Assembly: GCA_027306845.1 (NCBI GenBank)
Contig: DAHUYY010000124.1
Location: forward strand, 1 to 5,899
Direction of reading: 5' to 3'
From: Vulcanimicrobiota bacterium
GTDB lineage: Bacteria; Vulcanimicrobiota; Vulcanimicrobiia; Vulcanimicrobiales; Vulcanimicrobiaceae
Length of the DNA stretch: 5,899 bases
In this document: positions 1 through 4,668 of the stretch, in pieces
How the letters are laid out: the number at the start of each line of letters is the position of its first letter
How positions within the stretch are numbered: position 1 is the first letter of the stretch
Position numbers and translations under genes: made by a program
Notes under the pieces: model-generated
What the model was told of the DNA's origin: nothing
What the model saw: the letters and a program-made list of their open reading frames with translations, nothing else
Databases searched by the model: none

Positions 1-9
1 CAAAAACGC

Positions 10-38
10 TTGACGCTGGAGGGGAGCCCTTCTATACT
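10..38 (+). promoter_or_regulatory. Sigma-70 type promoter upstream of sigH
   Basis: A -35 hexamer TTGACG (10-15) and a -10 hexamer TATACT (33-38) are separated by exactly 17 bases. Each matches the housekeeping consensus at five of six positions. Transcription would start near 45, giving a leader of about 70 bases before the sigma factor start at 116. No other gene start lies between the promoter and sigH, so sigH is the natural target. The spacing and match are seen directly; activity is inferred. Confidence 0.7.
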
Positions 39-115
39 CCGACCCGTGCGACGCGCTCGACGGGCCCCGGCCCGCGTCATGCGTGCACGCGTCCCAGACG
101 AGGCAGATACCACCC

Positions 116-763
116 ATGGCAATGACCCAGCCGGCCCCTGCAGGGCTGGACTATCACGAACGCGGCGACGAAGATCTCGTTGCAACCGCGAAGAGCGGCG
201 ATAGCCTTGCGATGGAGTTCTTACTCAACAAATACAAGAACTTCGTTCGTATCAAGGCAAAGAGCTACTTCCTCATCGGCGCGGATCGTGAAGATATCAT
301 TCAAGAAGGTATGATCGGCTTGTACAAGGCCGTTCGCGATTTCAAAGCCGACAAGCTCTCGAGTTTTCGCGCCTTCGCGGAACTATGTATTACGCGTCAA
401 ATCATCACCGCGATTAAGACCGCGACGCGTCAGAAGCATATTCCGTTGAACCAGTACATCTCGTTGAACAAGCCGATCTATGACGAAGATAGCGAACGGA
501 CGTTGCTCGACGTGATGCCGGCGCAGAAATCCGGCGACCCCGAAGAACTCGTGGTGACGCAGGAAGTCTCCGACGATATCCGGCAGCGCATTCGCCAGAA
601 TCTCTCGGATCTCGAATCGCAGGTACTCGAATCGTACCTTGAAGGAAAGAGCTACCAAGAGATGGCGCGCGATCTCGGCCGTCACGTCAAATCGATCGAT
701 AACGCGCTGCAGCGCGTCAAACGGAAGATCGAGAAAAACCTCGCGGAGTTCGAGTTTAAGTAA
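116..763 (+). CDS. sigH: RNA polymerase sigma factor, SigH (Spo0H) family
   Basis: A 215-residue sigma-70 family factor that would direct core RNA polymerase to an alternative promoter set. The length is close to that of Bacillus SigH. Region 2 spans about residues 30-105 and contains the family-diagnostic stretch SYFLIGADREDIIQEGMIGL (50-69) and the FAELCITRQIITAIKTATRQ segment (87-106). Region 4 spans about 155-210, with a helix-turn-helix around SYQEMARDLGRHVKSIDNAL (179-198) and a basic tail. These stretches match my memory of the Bacillus protein almost residue for residue. The ATG at 116 is chosen because it gives the family length and follows a weak GAGG about 12 bases upstream; in-frame ATGs at 83 and 122 are alternatives. 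In Firmicutes SigH controls the entry to sporulation and competence, but nothing here shows sporulation. The gene has its own strong promoter and converges on the ferredoxin-like gene. Confidence 0.93.
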   Translation: MAMTQPAPAGLDYHERGDEDLVATAKSGDSLAMEFLLNKYKNFVRIKAKSYFLIGADREDIIQEGMIGLYKAVRDFKADKLSSFRAFAELCITRQIITAIKTATRQKHIPLNQYISLNKPIYDEDSERTLLDVMPAQKSGDPEELVVTQEVSDDIRQRIRQNLSDLESQVLESYLEGKSYQEMARDLGRHVKSIDNALQRVKRKIEKNLAEFEFK

Positions 764-770
764 GAGCTTG

Positions 771-839
771 CAGGCGGTAGTGTGGGGCGGCTCGGTTCAA
801 CCCTGAGTTAATCGCTCGCCGCCCCCACACTCCCACCTG
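771..839. terminator. Long GC-rich hairpin between convergent genes
   Basis: An imperfect inverted repeat pairs 771-791 with 818-839: 19 of 21 left-arm bases pair, with mismatches at 775/835 and 778/832 and one bulged C at 822. The core AGTGTGGGG/CCCCACACT is a perfect 9-bp stem. The loop of about 26 bases (792-817) contains the stop codon of the - strand ferredoxin-like gene (808-810), and the right arm lies in that gene's last codons. The left arm begins 7 bases after the sigH stop. A symmetric stem between two convergent genes fits a shared bidirectional terminator or 3'-end stabiliser. Neither side has a T tract, so it is not a textbook Rho-independent terminator. Confidence 0.5.
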
Positions 840-1191
840 CATCCGTCGCTCGCTCCGCCGTCGTTCCCAACAGCGCGACGATGCGTTCGTAGATCGCTTC
901 GCGATCTTCGAGCGGATCGACAACGAAGGTCTCGCTTGCGCGGCCGTCGCTCGGAGCGATACAGACCGTTACGAGGCCCTTCGCGCAGATATCCATGCAC
1001 GATGTCGAGATCGCCCGTATCGGCCCCCAGCGGCCGCGCTCTTTGAGCGTGGCCTTGAGCCAATCGCGCAGGCGAACGTCGCCGTGCCGCCGTGCGATCT
1101 CCGGTGTCTCTTCGGGGATGCGCTCCGCGGAACAGCGATCGCAGACGAGCGCGAGGCCGCCCGAGCGCCACTTGGGACGTACGCTTTGCAT
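808..1191 (-). CDS. Small thioredoxin-like [2Fe-2S] ferredoxin-type protein
   Basis: A 127-residue soluble protein with no signal peptide or membrane segment. Four cysteines are placed like cluster ligands: C17-x2-C20 (VCDRC) and C65-x3-C69 (SCMDIC), with C77 nearby in VTVCIAP. The segment between them (GDVRLRDWLKATLKER, then a hydrophobic strand leading into C65) and the VxVxP strand after the second pair resemble thioredoxin-fold [2Fe-2S] ferredoxins and the related DUF1636-like metal-binding proteins. The N-terminal CxxC is tighter than the roughly 10-12 residue gap of classical thioredoxin-like ferredoxins, so the exact family is uncertain. It would act as a cytoplasmic electron carrier or metal-binding protein. 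The start ATG at 1191 is chosen because GGGAG (1199-1203) sits 7 bases upstream; longer in-frame starts would run through the tRNA. It begins 23 bases after tRNA-Thr(UGU), with which it may share a transcript. Confidence 0.65.
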   Translation of the reverse strand: MQSVRPKWRSGGLALVCDRCSAERIPEETPEIARRHGDVRLRDWLKATLKERGRWGPIRAISTSCMDICAKGLVTVCIAPSDGRASETFVVDPLEDREAIYERIVALLGTTAERATDAGGSVGAASD

Positions 1192-1214
1192 GGAGGGTCT
1201 CCCGGGCGAAGCAA

Positions 1215-1290
1215 TGGAGCCGACGGTGGGACTCGAACCCACGATTGGCAGTTTACAAAACTGCTGCTGTAGCCGCTGAGCCACGTCGGC
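1215..1290 (-). tRNA. tRNA-Thr(UGU)
   Basis: A 76-base tRNA including an encoded CCA. The acceptor stem GCCGACG/CGTCGGC is perfect, the anticodon stem GCAGT/ACTGC encloses TTTGTAA (anticodon TGT at 1257-1255), and the T arm is GTGGG-TTCGAGT-CCCAC. The D stem GCTC pairs with CAGC and carries one C-C mismatch at 13-22. The discriminator base is U. It is transcribed away from the other three tRNAs, toward the ferredoxin-like gene. Confidence 0.96.
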
Positions 1291-1434
1291 GGAGAGCGCG
1301 AGCTTCCACGCCTCTCGCACGCACCCTCCGCGGAGCCGCGAGGGCGACGGCAGCGAGGATTTTGTCGAGAGTCGTTGCGAGGAGTCTTGAGGTTTGATAT
1401 CGTACCGTCCGGAGCCGTCGGGAGACGGCCGCGT
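1291..1434. other. Divergent intergenic region between tRNA-Thr(UGU) and tRNA-Tyr
   Basis: These 144 bases separate two oppositely transcribed tRNAs and must hold, or lie within, the start signals for both. A good promoter candidate is visible only for the + strand (1375-1403). On the - strand I see no convincing hexamer pair. A small GC-rich inverted repeat (CCCTC at 1324-1328 against GAGGG at 1340-1344) would fall in the 5' leader of the - strand tRNA. No protein-coding gene is supported. Confidence 0.6.
1375..1403 (+). promoter_or_regulatory. Candidate promoter of the Tyr-Gly-Thr tRNA operon
   Basis: TTGCGA (1375-1380) and TATCGT (1398-1403) are spaced by 17 bases and each matches four of six consensus positions. 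The start would fall near 1410, giving a leader of about 25 bases before tRNA-Tyr. The bases after the -10 box are GC-rich (ACCGTCCGG), as in promoters of stable RNA genes under stringent control. Use and regulation are inferred. Confidence 0.5.
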
Positions 1435-1522
1435 GGGTAGGTGGTCGAGTGGTTAAAGGCACCGGACTGTAAATTCGGCGCGCGAAAGCGCTACGCTGGT
1501 TCGAATCCAGCCCTGCCCACCA
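1435..1522 (+). tRNA. tRNA-Tyr(GUA)
   Basis: An 88-base type II tRNA with encoded CCA. The acceptor stem is GGGTAGG/CCTGCCC (one G-U pair), the anticodon stem CCGGA/TTCGG encloses CTGTAAA (anticodon GTA at 1469-1471), and the T arm is GCTGG-TTCGAAT-CCAGC. The long variable arm (1479-1494) contains a GCGC-GAAA-GCGC hairpin, expected for bacterial tRNA-Tyr. The discriminator is A. It is the first gene of a three-tRNA + strand cluster. Confidence 0.97.
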
Positions 1523-1523
1523 C

Positions 1524-1597
1524 GCGGGCGTTGCATAGTGGTAGTGCTTCTGCCTTCCAAGCAGACAGCGCGGGTTCGATTCCCGCCGCCCGCTCCA
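1524..1597 (+). tRNA. tRNA-Gly(UCC)
   Basis: A 74-base tRNA with encoded CCA and U discriminator, starting one base after tRNA-Tyr. The acceptor stem is GCGGGCG/CGCCCGC, the anticodon stem TCTGC/GCAGA encloses CTTCCAA (anticodon TCC at 1556-1558), and the T arm is GCGGG-TTCGATT-CCCGC. The D stem is three pairs (GCA/TGC). It is surely processed from the same precursor as tRNA-Tyr. Confidence 0.97.
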
Positions 1598-1606
1598 AGT
1601 AGGAAC

Positions 1607-1681
1607 GCCGTTGTAGCTCAGTGGTAGAGCACGTCCTTGGTAAGGACGAGGTCATGGGTTCAATCCCCATCAACGGCTCCA
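1607..1681 (+). tRNA. tRNA-Thr(GGU)
   Basis: A 75-base tRNA with encoded CCA and U discriminator, starting 9 bases after tRNA-Gly. The acceptor stem is GCCGTTG/CAACGGC, the D stem GCTC/GAGC is perfect, the anticodon stem CGTCC/GGACG encloses TTGGTAA (anticodon GGT at 1639-1641), and the T arm is ATGGG-TTCAATC-CCCAT. With the - strand UGU gene it is the second threonine isoacceptor in the cluster. Confidence 0.97.
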
Positions 1682-1747
1682 GCCTCGCTCGTCGTGCGGC
1701 GGAATGCTTGCATCCGACGGGCGCGCTTCGACGTTCTTCCTATACGT

Positions 1748-2155
1748 ATGAGCGAATCACCAACCCCGGAAATTCTTCGCAGCGAAGCCGAATGGCGCGC
1801 CCAACTTGGGGACGAGCGTTATCACATTCTGCGCGAAGCCGGCACGGAACGCCCGTTTAGCGGTTCGCTGCTCGCCGTCGACGCCGAAGGAAGTTACCTC
1901 TGCGGAGGGTGCGGCGCCCAGCTTTTCACCGCCGACGCGAAGTTCGAATCGCACTGCGGGTGGCCGAGCTTTACGCGCCCCGAAGAAGTGGAGCGCGTTC
2001 GTCTGATCGAGGATCGCAGCCACGGGATGATTCGCACCGAGGTCCGCTGCAAGCGCTGCGACTCCCACCTCGGGCATGTTTTCGACGACGGGCCCGGCCC
2101 CGAAGGAACGCGCTACTGCATCAACTCGCTTTCCCTGCAGTTCCAGCCGCGATAG
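1748..2155 (+). CDS. msrB: Peptide-methionine (R)-S-oxide reductase MsrB
   Basis: A 135-residue enzyme that reduces the R form of methionine sulfoxide in proteins back to methionine, recycled by thioredoxin. The length is normal for a stand-alone MsrB. Two CxxC pairs, C52-GG-C55 and C101-KR-C104, would bind the structural zinc. C124 in RYCINS is the catalytic cysteine and C70 in HCGWPSF is at the usual resolving position. The substrate-pocket motifs GWPSF (71-75), HGMIR (92-96) and HLGHVF (107-112) are all present. No signal peptide is seen, so it is cytoplasmic. The ATG at 1748 starts the family's N-terminal helix region; upstream in-frame starts run back into tRNA-Thr. No Shine-Dalgarno sequence precedes this ATG. 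The gene lies 66 bases after tRNA-Thr(GGU), without a clear terminator between, so read-through from the tRNA operon is possible. Confidence 0.95.
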   Translation: MSESPTPEILRSEAEWRAQLGDERYHILREAGTERPFSGSLLAVDAEGSYLCGGCGAQLFTADAKFESHCGWPSFTRPEEVERVRLIEDRSHGMIRTEVRCKRCDSHLGHVFDDGPGPEGTRYCINSLSLQFQPR

Positions 2156-2262
2156 ATCCGCGTCCTTTACAAAAACGGAACACAACCCGCCACGGCATCG
2201 CGTCGCCATCCCGCCGTTCCTAAGAATAGTGTGTCGCGCGGGCGAAAAAGGTTAACGCCTCC

Positions 2263-2271
2263 GGAGGGAGG
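2263..2271 (+). promoter_or_regulatory. Strong ribosome binding site selecting a TTG start
   Basis: GGAGGGAGG lies 7 bases before an in-frame TTG at 2279. It is the best Shine-Dalgarno match in the window. The alternatives are worse placed: the GTG at 2231 lies upstream of it, and the ATG at 2303 is 31 bases downstream with only a weak AGG of its own. It therefore argues for TTG as the kinase start. Confidence 0.75.
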
Positions 2272-2278
2272 CCTTCAC

Positions 2279-4240
2279 TTGAAACGGAAGCGCGAGCACA
2301 GGATGGGAGCCGCCAAAAGTCACACGCTGCCCGTCGATCTCGGTGAAGTTCTCGAACGCATCACCGACGGGTTCTTCGTGCTCGACCGCGAGATGCGCAT
2401 CCGCTTCATGAACGGCGAGGCGAAGCGGTTGCTCGGGGCGGTCGGGCGCGATGTTGTCGGGATGCGGGTGCGCGATCTCTTTCCGACCTTCGCCAACTCG
2501 GTTTTTGAGGAGCAATATCAGAAGGCTCTCGATACCGGCGCCCCGACCTCATTCGTCGAGTACTCCCTCACCTCGTATCTCTGGTTCGACGTAAAGGCGT
2601 TCCCTGCGCCCGACGGCATCTCGGTCTATTTTCGCGACGTCACCGAGCGGGTCGAGGCCGAGCGCGTTATGGCCGAGCGCAACAACCAGCAGGCCGCGCT
2701 TATCGAATTCGGCCGTCTCGCGCTCTCGCAGGCCTCGCTGGCACGCGTGAGCGAGGATGCGTTGGAGCTGCTCTCCACCTATCTCGATGCTCCCGCTGCG
2801 GAGATGTATCGCTATCGCGCCTCGCTCGATCGCTACGAGCGCGTCGGCGAGCTCGGCGATGCCGTCGCCGCCCCGGTGCTCGACGGCGAGACGCTCGATT
2901 TTGCGGGATCCGCGCAGATTCGGCGAGCCGAGACGATCGTCGTCGAGAGGCTCTCCGAGGAGGCAGCGCTCCTCGATGCGCGCGCGCGGATGGCGAAGGG
3001 AATTCAGTCGGTCGCCTGCGTTCCAATCGGAACCGAGAGCGAGCCGATCGGTATGATCGTCGTGGGGAGCCCGCGCGAGAATTTTTTCGACGAATCGCGG
3101 CAGCGTTTTATCGAAAGCGTCGCCACGACGATTGCCGAGGTTTTTCACAGCTCGCGTGCCACCGCGCAGACCCGCGAGATACTCGACAGTATTACCGACG
3201 CCTTCGTGGCGGTCGATAAAGCGCTCCATATTATCTATGTAAACGAGCGCCTCGCGCAGTTCTACCGAGCCAAAAAGGACGCGCTCATCGGGCGACCGAT
3301 GATGGATTTTGTAGAACCGTCGTCGGAGAGCATGGTGCGCGCCGCGTTCGAGGAAGCGCTTGCGAGCCGGAAGCCCGTCACCTTGGAATTGCGCTCCGGC
3401 GTGAACGGACGATGGTACGATATGCGAATTTATCCCTTCGCCGACGGACTCGCCGGGTATATTCGCGACATTACCAACCGTATAAAAAGCGAACGAGAGA
3501 TTCGCGAGCTGAACGCGACGCTCGAACAGCGGGTTGCGGAAAGAACGGTGCAACTCGAAGCTGCGAATAAGGAACTCGAAGCGTTTGCATACTCCGTTTC
3601 GCACGATTTGCGCGCTCCGTTGCGCGCTATCGACGGCTTCAGCCAAGTCCTCGAAGAAGATTATTACGCTCTGCTCGACGATACGGGTCGGGGCTACCTC
3701 GGGCGGGTGCGCTCCGCGGCCAAACGCATGGCCGAGCTTATCGACGCGCTCCTTCGTCTTGCGAAAATTGCCCGCGCGCCGATCCATTACGAAAAAATCG
3801 ACCTGAGCGAGATAGTCGCCGGTATCGTCGCGGAGATCCAGGTTGGCGAACCCAAGCGCCGCGTCGAGATCGACATCGAGCCCGGCCTTACCGGCTATGG
3901 CGACCCGGCGCTCGTTCAGGCGGCACTCGGAAATCTCGTGGGGAACGCCTGGAAGTTCACGAGAAATACCGAGCAACCGACGATCGCATTTGGGAGCGAC
4001 CCATCGGGTGAATTTTTCGTACGCGATAATGGCGCCGGGTTCGATATGGCGTACGCCAACAAACTCTTCGGCGCATTTCAGCGCCTTCACGCTGCCGATG
4101 AGTTTGAGGGAACGGGAATCGGCTTAGCCACCGTCGCACGCATCATCCATCGGCACGGGGGCGCCCTTCGCGCGGAGGGAGCGGTCGGTCATGGAGCAAC
4201 ATTTTGGTTCACGCTTCCAACGGAGGTTCCGATACAGTGA
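2279..4240 (+). CDS. Soluble PAS-GAF-PAS sensor histidine kinase
   Basis: A 653-residue cytoplasmic kinase with no membrane segment. Approximate order: PAS 19-124, GAF 139-292, second PAS 297-405, coiled linker 405-434, HisKA dimerisation/phosphoacceptor domain, and HATPase. The phosphoacceptor is H442 in SVSHDLRAPLRAI. The ATP site is complete: N box NAWKF (N556), G1 box DNGAG (D583) and G2 box GTGIGL (611-616). The segment FQRL..ADEFEGTGIGL is typical of the transmitter of bacteriophytochrome-like kinases (COG4251). There is no PHY domain, no PASDIP chromophore motif and no bilin-binding cysteine, so it is probably not a light sensor; its ligand is unknown. It would autophosphorylate and pass phosphate to the downstream receivers. 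Its TGA stop overlaps the GTG start of the next gene. The start codon rests on the ribosome site at 2263-2271; an ATG at 2303 would only shorten the disordered N-terminus. Confidence 0.92.
   Translation: MKRKREHRMGAAKSHTLPVDLGEVLERITDGFFVLDREMRIRFMNGEAKRLLGAVGRDVVGMRVRDLFPTFANSVFEEQYQKALDTGAPTSFVEYSLTSYLWFDVKAFPAPDGISVYFRDVTERVEAERVMAERNNQQAALIEFGRLALSQASLARVSEDALELLSTYLDAPAAEMYRYRASLDRYERVGELGDAVAAPVLDGETLDFAGSAQIRRAETIVVERLSEEAALLDARARMAKGIQSVACVPIGTESEPIGMIVVGSPRENFFDESRQRFIESVATTIAEVFHSSRATAQTREILDSITDAFVAVDKALHIIYVNERLAQFYRAKKDALIGRPMMDFVEPSSESMVRAAFEEALASRKPVTLELRSGVNGRWYDMRIYPFADGLAGYIRDITNRIKSEREIRELNATLEQRVAERTVQLEAANKELEAFAYSVSHDLRAPLRAIDGFSQVLEEDYYALLDDTGRGYLGRVRSAAKRMAELIDALLRLAKIARAPIHYEKIDLSEIVAGIVAEIQVGEPKRRVEIDIEPGLTGYGDPALVQAALGNLVGNAWKFTRNTEQPTIAFGSDPSGEFFVRDNGAGFDMAYANKLFGAFQRLHAADEFEGTGIGLATVARIIHRHGGALRAEGAVGHGATFWFTLPTEVPIQ
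4222..4226 (+). promoter_or_regulatory. Ribosome binding site for the response regulator
   Basis: GGAGG inside the last codons of the kinase gene, 10 bases before the GTG at 4237. It supports that GTG as the real start, rather than the in-frame ATG at 4204 that would lie upstream of the site. Confidence 0.7.
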
Positions 4241-4668
4241 GTACCCCATACATCCTACTCATCGAAGATAGTGACGATGATATCGAATTGACGAAGCGCG
4301 CCTTTGCAAAAAATCATATCCTCAACGAAATCGTCATCCTGCGCGACGGAGAGAAGGCGGTGCAATTTCTTTTCGAAAATGCCTTTGAGGGAAAGGGGAC
4401 TCCGCAGTTTATCTTGCTCGATCTCAAACTTCCAAAGGTCTCCGGGCTCGAGCTCCTGGAACGGATTCGGAGCCACGAATCGACCCGACTGATTCCGACC
4501 GTGATCCTCACGTCGAGCAAACAAGACGAGGATCTCTTGGCAGGCTATCGCCTGGGCGTGAATAGCTACGTGCGTAAACCGGTGGATTTTAACGAATTCG
4601 TCGAAGCCGTGCGTCAGGTCGGCCTTTACTGGCTGGTGCTGAACCAGATTCCGCGTTCGAGCCTATGA
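4237..4668 (+). CDS. Rcp1-like single-domain response regulator
   Basis: A 143-residue stand-alone receiver. The acidic pocket is E10/D11, the phosphoacceptor is D62 (LLDLKLP), the switch residue is T92 (VILTSS) and the conserved lysine is K114 (VRKP). The insertion after the first helix, the long loop before D62, and the C-terminal FVEAVRQVGLYWLVLNQIP (121-139) are features of the Rcp1 family, the cognate partners of phytochrome-type kinases. It has no DNA-binding or enzymatic output, so it acts by protein contact, as a phosphate relay or as a sink. The GTG start overlaps the kinase stop (GTGA) and has GGAGG 10 bases upstream, so translation is coupled. Its own TGA overlaps the next gene's ATG. 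Confidence 0.93.
   Translation: MSTPYILLIEDSDDDIELTKRAFAKNHILNEIVILRDGEKAVQFLFENAFEGKGTPQFILLDLKLPKVSGLELLERIRSHESTRLIPTVILTSSKQDEDLLAGYRLGVNSYVRKPVDFNEFVEAVRQVGLYWLVLNQIPRSSL

Noticed and set aside
1192..1320. N-terminal extension of the ferredoxin-like gene to a start at 1320
   Set aside because: The extension is translated tRNA-Thr sequence; a ribosome site is correctly placed before the ATG at 1191 instead.
1491..1673. A 60-residue - strand protein containing GIEPA-like and GRAGFEPA strings, and + strand frames near 1092-1279 with DSNPRL or GGTRTHD
   Set aside because: These strings are the well-known artefact of translating tRNA T-arm sequences in the wrong sense, not proteins.
1701..1715. 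Small inverted repeat after tRNA-Thr(GGU) as a terminator
   Set aside because: Only about five pairs with a bulge, a four-base loop and no T tract.
1741..1746. TATACG just before the msrB ATG as a -10 box
   Set aside because: Transcription would start inside the coding region with no suitable downstream start codon, and no -35 box is at the right distance.
1621..1747. Longer msrB starts at 1621 (another frame) or 1637
   Set aside because: Both begin inside tRNA-Thr(GGU); MsrB homology starts after the ATG at 1748.
2166..2230. Possible promoters for the kinase operon: TTTACA (2166), GGAACA (2177) as an ECF -35, GAAT (2224) as a SigH -10
   Set aside because: None has a partner element at the right spacing: no -10 box 17 bases after TTTACA, a 19-base gap for the ECF pair, and no AGGA upstream of GAAT.
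2279..3540. Kinase as a bacteriophytochrome
   Set aside because: There is no PHY domain, PASDIP motif or chromophore cysteine; only the transmitter half resembles that family.
2549..4090. A 513-codon open frame on the - strand opposite the kinase gene
   Set aside because: It mirrors a well-supported kinase whose domains and motifs are intact, has no recognisable domain, and is the kind of long antisense frame expected in GC-rich coding DNA.
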